Notes under the pieces: generated by a model
What the model was told of the DNA's origin: nothing
The model's database searches: none
The model's input: only the letters and a program-made list of their open reading frames with translations
NCBI GenBank assembly: GCA_963974125.1
Contig: CAXBCH010000002.1
Coordinates: 124,001 to 188,000 of the forward strand
DNA from: Haliea sp963974125
GTDB taxonomy: Bacteria > Pseudomonadota > Gammaproteobacteria > Pseudomonadales > Halieaceae
Length of the DNA: 64,000 bases
Direction: 5' to 3'
Translations under genes and position numbers: made by a program
In this document: positions 53,052-61,033 of the stretch, piece by piece
Layout of the letters: every line of letters starts with the position of its first letter
Numbering within the stretch: position 1 is the stretch's first letter

Positions 53052-55463
53052 TCAGTGCGTATTAATCCGGTTTTTCTCGCCCTGGCCACTATCCTGCCCG
53101 GTACCCGGAGCCGGCGCCAGATACTCCTCGTCGGTCAGCGGTTCCGGCATCTGCTCCAGTGCAATCGCCAACACTTCATCAATCCATTTCACCGGCCGGA
53201 TCTGCAGGTCCTGCTTGATATTGTCGGGCACTTCCTTGAGATCGCGCTCGTTCTCCTTCGGAATGATGACTGTCTTGATACCGCCGCGGCGAGCTGCCAG
53301 AAGCTTTTCCTTGAGACCACCGATGGGCAACACCTCGCCGCGCAGGGTAATCTCCCCGGTCATCGCCACATCGGCGCGCACCGCGATACCCGCACAGACC
53401 GAGACCAGCGCGGTGCACATGGCGACGCCGGCACTGGGGCCGTCCTTGGGGGTCGCCCCTTCCGGGACATGGATGTGGACGTCATGTTTTTCATGCCAGG
53501 ATGCCGGAATACCCAGCATCTGCGAGCGGCTGCGGATCACCGTGGTCGCCGCCTGAATGGACTCCTGCATCACATCGCCCAGGGAACCGGTCTTGACGTA
53601 GCGGCCCTTGCCGGCCACGGAGGCAGCCTCGATGGTGAGCAACTCACCGCCGACCGACGTCCAGGCGAGCCCGGTGACCTGCCCGACCTTGTTCTCGTCT
53701 TCCGCAATCCCGTAGTTGAATTTGCGCACGCCGAGCAGATCGGGGAGCATCTCCGCCGTCACCACGGTATCGGAGTCGACCTCATTGAGGGCAAAGCGCT
53801 TGACCATCTTGCGGCAGATCTTGGCAATCTCCCGCTCCAGAGAGCGCACCCCGGCTTCCCGCGTGTAATAGCGGATAATGTCGATCACGGTACCTTCGGC
53901 AATGCTGACCTCGTCCTTGGCCAGACCATTCTGTCGCAGCTGTTTCGGGATCAGGTAACGCTCGGCAATGTTGACCTTTTCGTCCTCGGTATAGCCGGGG
54001 ATGCGAATGACCTCCATGCGATCCAGCAGCGGGCCCGGGATGTTCATGGTATTGGAGGTACAGACGAACATGACATCCGAGAGGTCATAGTCGACCTCGA
54101 GGTAGTGGTCGTTGAAAGCGTGGTTCTGTTCCGGATCCAGCACTTCCAGCATCGCCGATGCCGGGTCACCCCGATGATCCATGCCCATCTTGTCGATCTC
54201 GTCGAGCAGGAACAGCGGGTTGCGGACCCCGGCCTTGGACATTTTTTGCAGCAGCTTGCCAGGCATTGAGCCTATGTAGGTACGGCGGTGGCCGCGAATC
54301 TCGGCTTCGTCCCGGACCCCGCCCAGCGCCATGCGCACAAATTTGCGGTTGGTGGCACGGGCAAGGGACTCACCCAGTGACGTCTTGCCGACCCCGGGCG
54401 GACCCACCAGGCACAGCACCGGCCCCTTGACCTTGCGTACGCGCTTCTGTACCGCCAGGTACTCGAGGATACGCTCCTTGACCTCTTCCAGTCCGAAGTG
54501 GTCTTCGTTGAGAATGGTGGAGGCGCGCTTCAGGTCATGCTTGACCTTGCTGCGCTTGGACCAGGGCACGCTGACCATCCAGTCGATGTAGCTGCGCACT
54601 ACCGATGCCTCGGCGGACATCGGTGACATCATCTTGAGCTTGTTCAACTCCGCCAGCGCCTTGGTCCTGGCCTCGTCGGGCATGCGTGCATCTTCGATGC
54701 GCGCCTGCAGGTCATCCAGCTCGCTGGGAGCCTCATCGAGATCTCCCAACTCCTTCTGGATCGCCTTCATCTGTTCGTTCAGGTAATACTCGCGCTGGCT
54801 CTTCTCCATCTGCTTCTTGACCCGGCCGCGGATGCGCTTTTCGACCTGGAACAGGTCGATTTCCGCCTCCATCAGGCCCATCAGATGTTCCAGCCGCGCA
54901 CGCACCTGGGCCACCTCCAGGATCTTCTGCTTCTCCTGCAGGTCCACGCTCATGTGGGCGGCTATGGTATCTGCCAGCCGCCCTGGCTCGTCGATGCCCG
55001 AGAGGGAGGTCAGCACTTCCGCGGGAACTTTCTTGCTCAGATTGACGTATTTTTCGAACTGGGAGACGGTGGAGCGCAGCAACCCCTCGGCCTCGTCGTC
55101 GGGGATTTCTTCACTTTCGATCTCCCGCACACCGGCAACAGTGAAGCGGCCTTCATCATCGACGTTATCAATCACCGCCCGGTAACTCCCCTCCACCAAT
55201 ACCTTGATGGTGCCGTCAGGGAGCTTGAGCAATTGCAGGATGTTGGAAACCGTTCCCACCTGGTAGATGTCGTCTACCCCGGGATTGTCGTCGGCGGCGT
55301 TGCGCTGCGCTACCAGCAGTACCTGCTTGCCACCGGCCATGGCGTCTTCCAGCGCCTCGACGGATTTTTCGCGCCCCACAAACAGCGGCAATACCATGTG
55401 TGGGTACACAACGACATCGCGCAGGGGCAGCAGAGGAAGATCAACAACAGATGATGAACCCAT
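53052..55463 (-). CDS. lon: ATP-dependent protease Lon
   Basis: Soluble AAA+ protease that removes misfolded and regulatory proteins. The 803 residues have the N-terminal substrate domain (LPLLPLRDVVVYPHMV), Walker A GPPGVGKTSLG, Walker B FLLDEIDKMG and the protease domain with catalytic Ser in PKDGPSAGVAM and Lys in IGGLKEKLLAARRGG. The ATG at 55463 has GGAG seven bases upstream; the frame to 55526 is not supported. A sigma-32-like promoter precedes it, consistent with heat-shock control. Confidence 0.98.
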   Translation of the reverse strand: MGSSSVVDLPLLPLRDVVVYPHMVLPLFVGREKSVEALEDAMAGGKQVLLVAQRNAADDNPGVDDIYQVGTVSNILQLLKLPDGTIKVLVEGSYRAVIDNVDDEGRFTVAGVREIESEEIPDDEAEGLLRSTVSQFEKYVNLSKKVPAEVLTSLSGIDEPGRLADTIAAHMSVDLQEKQKILEVAQVRARLEHLMGLMEAEIDLFQVEKRIRGRVKKQMEKSQREYYLNEQMKAIQKELGDLDEAPSELDDLQARIEDARMPDEARTKALAELNKLKMMSPMSAEASVVRSYIDWMVSVPWSKRSKVKHDLKRASTILNEDHFGLEEVKERILEYLAVQKRVRKVKGPVLCLVGPPGVGKTSLGESLARATNRKFVRMALGGVRDEAEIRGHRRTYIGSMPGKLLQKMSKAGVRNPLFLLDEIDKMGMDHRGDPASAMLEVLDPEQNHAFNDHYLEVDYDLSDVMFVCTSNTMNIPGPLLDRMEVIRIPGYTEDEKVNIAERYLIPKQLRQNGLAKDEVSIAEGTVIDIIRYYTREAGVRSLEREIAKICRKMVKRFALNEVDSDTVVTAEMLPDLLGVRKFNYGIAEDENKVGQVTGLAWTSVGGELLTIEAASVAGKGRYVKTGSLGDVMQESIQAATTVIRSRSQMLGIPASWHEKHDVHIHVPEGATPKDGPSAGVAMCTALVSVCAGIAVRADVAMTGEITLRGEVLPIGGLKEKLLAARRGGIKTVIIPKENERDLKEVPDNIKQDLQIRPVKWIDEVLAIALEQMPEPLTDEEYLAPAPGTGQDSGQGEKNRINTH

Positions 55464-55501
55464 AGGAATCTCCGGGTTAAAAATGGTCACGCCTGACCCA
55501 T

Positions 55502-55529
55502 AGATGGGGGCGACTCCAGAAATCACAAG
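55502..55529 (-). promoter_or_regulatory. Heat-shock (sigma-32-type) promoter of lon
   Basis: On the minus strand, CTTGTGA (55529-55523), a 13-base spacer, then CCCCATCT (55509-55502) match the sigma-32 consensus CTTGAAA / CCCCATNT closely, including the full CCCCAT core. It is about 40 bases upstream of the lon ATG. The clpX-lon gap holds little else. Confidence 0.75.
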
Positions 55530-55575
55530 CCGCCGAGGCAGCGGCGGACAATTGCGGCCGCCGGGCGGACCGCAC

Positions 55576-56874
55576 TCAGTCGTCCTTGGAGGCGGTCCGG
55601 GGAGCGGGCTCGTGATTCTGGTAGACCAGCAGGGGCTCGGAGTCGCCGCGAATCACGGACTCGTCGATAACCACCTTGCTGACATCGCTCCGGGAAGGGA
55701 TGTTGTACATGGAGTCCAGCAGTACCCCTTCGAGGATGGAGCGCAGGCCCCGGGCCCCGGTCTTGCGCTCCATGGCGCGCTCTGCCACCGCGCGCAGACC
55801 GTCCTCGCGGAAATCGACTTCAACGCCCTCCATCTCGAACAGCTTGCTGTACTGCTTGGTCAGGGAATTGCGCGGCTCGGTAAGTATCTGCACCAGAGCC
55901 GGCACGTCCAGTTCTTCCAGGGTCGCGATCACTGGCAGGCGACCGACAAACTCCGGGATCAGGCCGTACTGCACCAGGTCCTCGGGTTCCAGGTCGAACA
56001 GCAACTCGCCAACATTGCGGCGCTCGTCCTTGCTCTTGACCTCGGCATTGAAGCCGATGCCGCCCTTTTCCGAGCGGTTGCGGATCACCTTGTCGAGACC
56101 GGCGAAGGCGCCGCCACAGATGAACAGGATATTGGAGGTGTCCACCTGCAGGAATTCCTGCTGTGGATGCTTGCGCCCGCCCTGCGGCGGCACCGACGCG
56201 ACCGTGCCCTCGATCAGCTTCAACAGCGCCTGCTGCACACCCTCCCCGGAAACGTCACGGGTGATGGAGGGGTTGTCTGACTTGCGCGAGATCTTGTCGA
56301 TTTCGTCGATGTAGACGATACCCACCTGGGCCTTCTCGACATCGTAGTCGCACTTCTGCAACAGCTTCTGGATGATGTTCTCGACGTCTTCCCCCACATA
56401 ACCCGCTTCGGTCAGCGTGGTCGCATCGGCAATCGTGAAGGGCACATCCAGCAGCCGGGCCAGGGTCTCGGCCAGCAAAGTCTTGCCGCTACCGGTTGGA
56501 CCCACCAGCAGGATATTGCTTTTGCCGAGTTCGACGTCTTCGCCGCGGGTGCTGGATTGGCCGTGGCGCAGGCGCTTGTAGTGGTTGTATACAGCGACAG
56601 AAAGTACCTTTTTGGCACGCTGCTGGCCGATCACATACTCGTCGAGAATGGCCTTGATCTCGTGCGGCGTGGGCAGGTTGTCGCGCTTGGCTTCACTGCT
56701 GCTTTCCTGCACTTCCTCGCGGATGATGTCGTTGCATAGATCCACACACTCATCGCAGATGAACACCGATGGACCGGCAATCAACTTGCGTACTTCGTGC
56801 TGGCTCTTGCCGCAAAATGAGCAATACAGCAGCTTGCCACCGTCGTCGCCTGATTTTGTGGTGTCTTTAGTCAT
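55576..56874 (-). CDS. clpX: ATP-dependent Clp protease ATP-binding subunit ClpX
   Basis: AAA+ unfoldase that feeds ssrA-tagged and other substrates to ClpP. The 432 residues have the N-terminal zinc-binding domain (CSFCGKSQ ... CDECVDLC), Walker A GPTGSGKTLLAE, Walker B IVYIDEIDKI, pore loop GYVGED and the ClpP-docking loop with IGF in GGIGFNAEV. The ATG at 56874 is set by homology. It is about 106 bases downstream of clpP and ahead of lon in the usual order. Confidence 0.98.
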   Translation of the reverse strand: MTKDTTKSGDDGGKLLYCSFCGKSQHEVRKLIAGPSVFICDECVDLCNDIIREEVQESSSEAKRDNLPTPHEIKAILDEYVIGQQRAKKVLSVAVYNHYKRLRHGQSSTRGEDVELGKSNILLVGPTGSGKTLLAETLARLLDVPFTIADATTLTEAGYVGEDVENIIQKLLQKCDYDVEKAQVGIVYIDEIDKISRKSDNPSITRDVSGEGVQQALLKLIEGTVASVPPQGGRKHPQQEFLQVDTSNILFICGGAFAGLDKVIRNRSEKGGIGFNAEVKSKDERRNVGELLFDLEPEDLVQYGLIPEFVGRLPVIATLEELDVPALVQILTEPRNSLTKQYSKLFEMEGVEVDFREDGLRAVAERAMERKTGARGLRSILEGVLLDSMYNIPSRSDVSKVVIDESVIRGDSEPLLVYQNHEPAPRTASKDD

Positions 56875-56980
56875 GCTCTGCCCTGTGGTCCGTGTATTCT
56901 GCCAACTCACCTTCTTTAAAGATGATGTTTTTTCCCACCATTTGCAAGTCCCGCGGGACCGCTGTGGAGATAGGGGCCAG

Positions 56981-57622
56981 TTACTTCGCCGCCGCAGCCC
57001 GGCGGTTGATGACCTCGTCGACCAAGCCGTATTCCTTGCTCTGCTCCGCATTCAGGAAGCGATCGCGCTCGGTGTCGCGCTCTATGGTTTCCAGGGTCTG
57101 ACCCGTGTGTTCGGCCATCAGTTCATTGAGCCGCCGGCGAATGATGAGAATTTCACGGGCGTGGATCTCGATGTCCGAGGCCTGGCCCTGGGCACCGCCA
57201 CTGGGCTGGTGAATCATGGTGCGGGCATTGGGCAGGATGAAGCGCTTGCCCTTGGCTCCACCACCGAGCAGGAAAGCCCCCATTGACGCCGCCTGGCCGA
57301 TGCACATGGTGCTGACGTCCGGCTTGATGAATTGCATGGTGTCGTAGATCGACAATCCCGCGGTCACCGAGCCCCCGGGCGAGTTGATGTAGAGGTGGAT
57401 ATCCTTGTCCGGGTTCTCGGATTCGAGAAACAGGAGCTGGGCCACAATCAGGTTCGCCATGTGGTCTTCAACGGCTCCCACCACGAAGACGACCCGCTCC
57501 TTGAGCAGGCGCGAGTAGATGTCATAGGAGCGCTCCCCGCGGGCGGTCTGCTCCACAACCATCGGGATCAAACCGAGGTTGTTGATGGTGTTGCTGTTAC
57601 GGCCGTCTGGCAGGTTTGACAT
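56981..57622 (-). CDS. clpP: ATP-dependent Clp protease proteolytic subunit
   Basis: Tetradecameric serine peptidase core of ClpXP. The 213 residues begin MSNLPDGRNSNTINNLGLIPMVVEQT and carry the catalytic triad: Ser in GQAASMGAFLL, His in ARTMIHQPSGG and Asp in ERDTERDRFL. AAGGAAC precedes the ATG. The tig-clpP gap holds a perfect hairpin (57653-57675), listed separately. Confidence 0.98.
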   Translation of the reverse strand: MSNLPDGRNSNTINNLGLIPMVVEQTARGERSYDIYSRLLKERVVFVVGAVEDHMANLIVAQLLFLESENPDKDIHLYINSPGGSVTAGLSIYDTMQFIKPDVSTMCIGQAASMGAFLLGGGAKGKRFILPNARTMIHQPSGGAQGQASDIEIHAREILIIRRRLNELMAEHTGQTLETIERDTERDRFLNAEQSKEYGLVDEVINRRAAAAK

Positions 57623-57652
57623 GGTAGACTGTTCCTTGGCTATCAATCTGGC

Positions 57653-57675
57653 GGGCACCACCTGCGGTGGTGCCC
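57653..57675 (-). other. Intercistronic hairpin between tig and clpP
   Basis: GGGCACCACC and GGTGGTGCCC are a perfect 10-base inverted repeat with a three-base loop, ten bases after the tig stop. There is no T run, so it looks like an mRNA stability or processing element setting relative tig and clpP levels rather than a full terminator. Confidence 0.65.
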
Positions 57676-57684
57676 GGTCTTGGG

Positions 57685-59010
57685 TCAGCCCTGGTTCTGT
57701 TGCGCCTGGGCGATCGCTTCCTGGTAGGTGCAGGCCTGTTCCGTGATGTTGGCGTCTTCCAGCAGTTTTTCCACCACGCTGTCTTCCAGCACCTTGGACT
57801 CTACGGACGCCAGCTGCTCCGGGTTCCCATAGTACCAGTTAACAACCTCTTCCGAGTCCTGATAAGTGGCGGCCAGTTCCTCGATGGTTGAGCGCACCTT
57901 GGCGGGATCCGCCTTGAGGCCGTGCTTGCTGATCATCTCGGAGAGGATCAGGCCCAGCTTGACGCGGCGCTCGGCGTTGTCCCGGAACATGTCGTCGGGA
58001 AGTATCGATTTGAGATCCAGACCCTCCGGCGCGGCGCCGCCAAACTGCTGGAACATCTGCCCGCGGAGCGCGTCTATTTCCTGCGCAACCAGCGCCCTGG
58101 GCACCTCAAGCGCCTTGTGCGCTTCAACTACCGCGTCCATCACCTGCTGCTTGACCTTGTTGTTTACGGCATTTTTGAGCTCCCGGCTCATATTTTCGGC
58201 AACTTCCTTGCGAAATTGTTCCTCGCCGCCCTCTTCCACGCCGTAGAGCCTGAACAACTCGTCGTCCAGTGGTGCCGGGGTCAATTCCTTGATGCTGTTG
58301 AGCTTGACCGCAAACTGCACAGCGGCCCCGCGCAGGTCCTCGTTGTGATAGTCGTCGGGAAAACTCAGGTCCAGGGTCTTTTCTTCCCCTGGCTGCATGC
58401 CGACGATACCATCCTCGAAGCCCGGGATCATGCGCCCGGAGCCCAGTTCCAGGTCAGCACCCTCCGCGCTGCCACCTTCGAAGGGCTCGCCATCGCGGGT
58501 GCCGGTGTAGTCAATATTGACCTGGTCGCCAGTGGCGGCGGCGCGCTGCACCTCGTCCCAGCTACCCTGCTGCTTGCGGAACACATCAATAATGGTGTCG
58601 ACATCCGCGTCGGTGACCTCTGCCGCCGGCCGGGTCACCTCGAAACCGGCCATGGCGACCACTTCCACTTCCGGGAACACTTCGAACGTCGCCACATACT
58701 CCAGGTCCCTGCCGGGCTCCAGGTTCCGAGGCTCGATACTGGGCTGGCCGGCTGGGCGCAGCTTTTCCTGTACTACCGCCTCCTGGAAGGAACGACTCAT
58801 GACCTCGCCGAGCACTTCCTGGCGCACGCCGGCGCCAAAGCGCTGGCGCATGACCTTCATCGGCACCTTGCCGGGGCGAAAGCCTGGCAAGCGCACGTTC
58901 TGGGCCGCTTTCTGCAGCCGGGAATCGACCTCACTGTCAACGCGCGCGGCGGGAACGCCCACGGTCAAACGTCGCTCCAGGCCTGAAGTCGTTTCAATGG
59001 ACACCTGCAT
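57685..59010 (-). CDS. tig: Trigger factor
   Basis: Ribosome-bound chaperone and peptidyl-prolyl isomerase that meets nascent chains. The 441 residues comprise the ribosome-binding domain with the signature GFRPGKVP (about 43-50), an FKBP-type domain (about 150-245, with GDQVNIDYTG and FEGGSAEGADLELGSGRMIPGFE split across it) and the helical C-terminal chaperone arms. The ATG at 59010 has GAGGA about eight bases upstream. It is first in the tig-clpP-clpX run. Confidence 0.97.
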   Translation of the reverse strand: MQVSIETTSGLERRLTVGVPAARVDSEVDSRLQKAAQNVRLPGFRPGKVPMKVMRQRFGAGVRQEVLGEVMSRSFQEAVVQEKLRPAGQPSIEPRNLEPGRDLEYVATFEVFPEVEVVAMAGFEVTRPAAEVTDADVDTIIDVFRKQQGSWDEVQRAAATGDQVNIDYTGTRDGEPFEGGSAEGADLELGSGRMIPGFEDGIVGMQPGEEKTLDLSFPDDYHNEDLRGAAVQFAVKLNSIKELTPAPLDDELFRLYGVEEGGEEQFRKEVAENMSRELKNAVNNKVKQQVMDAVVEAHKALEVPRALVAQEIDALRGQMFQQFGGAAPEGLDLKSILPDDMFRDNAERRVKLGLILSEMISKHGLKADPAKVRSTIEELAATYQDSEEVVNWYYGNPEQLASVESKVLEDSVVEKLLEDANITEQACTYQEAIAQAQQNQG

Positions 59011-59097
59011 GCTTATTCCTCACAATCCAATCGGTAGGGGGCGCCACGGCGCCCGGTCATCTGGTGCAACCTTGCCCGGGGCAAGGTCACGGCAAGT

Positions 59098-59182
59098 TGG
59101 TGCGGAAGGAGAGACTCGAACTCTCACGCCTTGCGGCACTGGAACCTAAATCCAGCGCGTATACCAATTTCGCCACTTCCGC
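59098..59182 (-). tRNA. tRNA-Leu (anticodon TAG)
   Basis: The 85-base minus-strand sequence starts GCGGAAG, pairs with CTTCCGC at the 3' end and ends in an encoded CCA. The anticodon stem CTGGA/TCCAG encloses TTTAGGT, giving TAG (reads CUN). A long variable arm (GCCGCAAGGCGT) and GGTTCCAG/GTTCGAGTC arms confirm class II tRNA-Leu. It lies upstream of tig, as in Pseudomonas. Downstream, 59069-59088 can form an ACCTTGCC/GGCAAGGT hairpin without a T run. Confidence 0.96.
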
Positions 59183-59376
59183 TTGTAGGGAAACTACCAT
59201 TGCGCCCGGTCGGCATGCTGGAATAATCCTGCAAACACACCGTAACTTTTTGATTCTTCAGGGGTAAACGCCCCGTCCACGCGCAATTTGGAGCTCTCAC
59301 AAGGGCGCAGATTCTGCCACAAACCCAGGCTCTACACAACCGCGCAGGCATTCACCGCAGACACAGCCAGTGGCGA
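59183..59376. other. tRNA-Leu upstream intergenic region
   Basis: About 194 bases between the tRNA and the end of the GH84 gene. It should hold the tRNA promoter on the minus strand, but no strong -35/-10 pair was found. GGGGTAAACGCCCC (59261-59274) is a small hairpin. No gene is seen. Confidence 0.3.
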
Positions 59377-60429
59377 TCAATCGGTCAGGCAGGCAGGGTC
59401 AAAGGCATCCTCGCCGCGCAGCCAGCGCACCACTTCGACTGCCGCGGGTCCCGGCAGTGTGCGGTAGAGAGCTTCGAGATCACTGCGCCGCTTCTCCGGC
59501 ATATCCAGCCCCTGATCGCGAAACAGGGTGCTGTCGCGCTGCAACTGCTGCCAGACAGCCGCGCCGAGGATTGCGCCGGGAACATCGTCGCCGGCCGCCC
59601 TCTCCCCCGCATACAGCCGCGCCAGCCCCAGCAGGGCCGGCACTGAGCACAGCCCCTGGATCATCGGGTTGCAGAAGTGCCCGCGCAGCGCGTCGGCTGC
59701 GCCCACAGGCCGCTGCGCCAGCGGCTCCAGGTAGAGGTGGCGGCTGCGCAAGGCACCGTCGTTCACCGGATAGTTGTCCCACAGTACCAGGGGTCGCCCC
59801 AGCGCCGCCCGCGCCCGCTCCACATCCCGGGCCAGAATGGACTTCGAACAGACTTCATTGCCGGTCCAGAACACATCGATCCCTGCGGGCAGCAGGCGGC
59901 CGAGCTCCGCCCAGTAGGATGCCGGCCGCGGGCCGAAATGGCGCTCCAACACCGGATCAAATGAATAGTACGTCGGACAGACCAGTAACCGGCTGGCCGT
60001 GGTCCAGTGCTCGATGTCGGCCACGATCTCAGCCTGGCGCCCGGCGAGGTCTGCCTGGTCGCCGGGCATGTCGTCAAAGAGTACCGCGAGCAGGGGCGCC
60101 TCCAGCTCGTTGAGCCGCTCGATCTTGCCCTGCAACCGCCGCTGCTCCCGCACGCCATAGCCGGCGTAGAGTTGAAAAGGTGACAGGCCGACACCGAAGC
60201 GCAGCCCTGCAGCAGCATAGTGGCGACTGAGCTCCAGCAACTGCCGCCATTCAGCTGCGGGCCAGTCATTCTGCCACTGCCTGCGCAGGAAAGGGTCAGC
60301 CTTGGGGGCGTAGAGGAAGCTGTTGAGGCCCAGCTGGCACAAGATATCCGCATAATCCAGCCGCAACTGCTGGCCCCAGGGATGCCCGTAAAACCCCTCC
60401 ACCACACCAGTTAGGAACTCAGAAGACAC
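59377..60429 (-). CDS. GH84-type beta-N-acetylglucosaminidase (O-GlcNAcase/hyaluronidase family)
   Basis: A 350-residue single-domain glycoside hydrolase of family 84, which removes beta-linked GlcNAc by substrate-assisted catalysis. Visible signatures are GVVEGFYGHPW (8-18), FLYAPKADP, the catalytic Asp pair in LFDDMPGD (Asp119, Asp120), FWTGNEV and LWDNYPVND. It has no signal peptide, so it is probably cytoplasmic. It starts with GTG. GH84 is better known from animals, clostridia and Bacteroides; a lone cytoplasmic copy here may serve in turnover of GlcNAc-containing compounds. The substrate is not known. Confidence 0.85.
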   Translation of the reverse strand: MSSEFLTGVVEGFYGHPWGQQLRLDYADILCQLGLNSFLYAPKADPFLRRQWQNDWPAAEWRQLLELSRHYAAAGLRFGVGLSPFQLYAGYGVREQRRLQGKIERLNELEAPLLAVLFDDMPGDQADLAGRQAEIVADIEHWTTASRLLVCPTYYSFDPVLERHFGPRPASYWAELGRLLPAGIDVFWTGNEVCSKSILARDVERARAALGRPLVLWDNYPVNDGALRSRHLYLEPLAQRPVGAADALRGHFCNPMIQGLCSVPALLGLARLYAGERAAGDDVPGAILGAAVWQQLQRDSTLFRDQGLDMPEKRRSDLEALYRTLPGPAAVEVVRWLRGEDAFDPACLTD

Positions 60430-60575
60430 GACCGGGGGATCCCTTATTACTTTTCGAAGCGCAAATCAAGGAATATATTCCGAATTAGCCTAATAATCCG
60501 CCGCTTTGATGTGGAAAATTACCACTGATCGACGATACTTAAGTCGTGGCTGTTACACCCCTGAATGTAGCTAAC

Positions 60576-60672
60576 GGTCGCAGGAGTCCCTTTTTGCTCC
60601 TACAGGGAAGCAATTCCTTTGTGTTTCACTCCTAATGGTCTTCTTGGGTCCCCTTCGGGACCCATTTTTTTT
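60576..60672 (+). ncRNA. Candidate structured RNA or REP-derived element with terminator
   Basis: The plus strand has three consecutive hairpins: AGGAG/CTCCT (60582-60601), GGAA-GCAA-TTCC with a GNRA loop (60606-60617), and a perfect 8-base terminator stem TGGGTCCC/GGGACCCA with a CTTC loop (60645-60664) followed by eight Ts. No plus-strand gene lies on either side to explain a terminator. An alternative pairing TCCCT/AGGGA competes with the first hairpin. The minus strand over 60576-60604 starts TGTAGGAGC, as the REP-like elements at 4.1 kb do. A promoter could not be fixed. Confidence 0.45.
60645..60672 (+). terminator. Strong plus-strand intrinsic terminator
   Basis: TGGGTCCC (60645-60652), loop CTTC, GGGACCCA (60657-60664), then TTTTTTTT. 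It is oriented for a plus-strand transcript, although both neighbouring genes (GH84 and pilZ) are on the minus strand. Confidence 0.88.
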
Positions 60673-60679
60673 GCTGCCG

Positions 60680-61033
60680 CTACATGGTGTGGGTGGGCCT
60701 GTCGGAGCTGAGGGATCCCGCGAGATGATTCTCGATCTTGCTGTTGGCGATCGCATCCTGCTCACTGAACTGTACCCCGATACCCGCCGTGCGATTGCCC
60801 TGGGCGCCCCGCGGTGTGACCCAGACCACCCTGCCCGAGATCGGGATCTTTTCCGGCTCGTCCATCAGGGTCAGCAACATGAAGACTTCGTCGCCGACGC
60901 TGTAGCTCTTGTTGGTCGGCACGAACAGGCCACCGTGATTGAGAAACGGCATGTAAGCGGAATACAGCACCGCCTTGTCCTTGATGGTGAGCGACAGAAT
61001 GCCGTTGCGACTGCCTGCAGCTGTATCACTCAT
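60680..61033 (-). CDS. pilZ: PilZ-domain protein, type IV pilus biogenesis PilZ
   Basis: A 117-residue protein matching the founding PilZ of Pseudomonas (118 residues), which is needed for type IV pilus assembly and, unlike many PilZ domains, does not bind c-di-GMP. It begins MSDTAAGSRNGILSLTI and contains LYSAYMPFLNHGGLFVP, FMLLTLMDEPEKIPISGRVVWV and GIGVQFSE. The RxxxR and D/NxSxxG c-di-GMP motif is not evident. The ATG overlaps the holB stop (ATGA). The order tmk-holB-pilZ is typical. Confidence 0.92.
   Translation of the reverse strand: MSDTAAGSRNGILSLTIKDKAVLYSAYMPFLNHGGLFVPTNKSYSVGDEVFMLLTLMDEPEKIPISGRVVWVTPRGAQGNRTAGIGVQFSEQDAIANSKIENHLAGSLSSDRPTHTM

Noticed and set aside
59069..59088. 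Intrinsic terminator after tRNA-Leu
   Set aside because: The ACCTTGCC/GGCAAGGT hairpin lacks a T run, so termination cannot be claimed; it may only mark tRNA processing.
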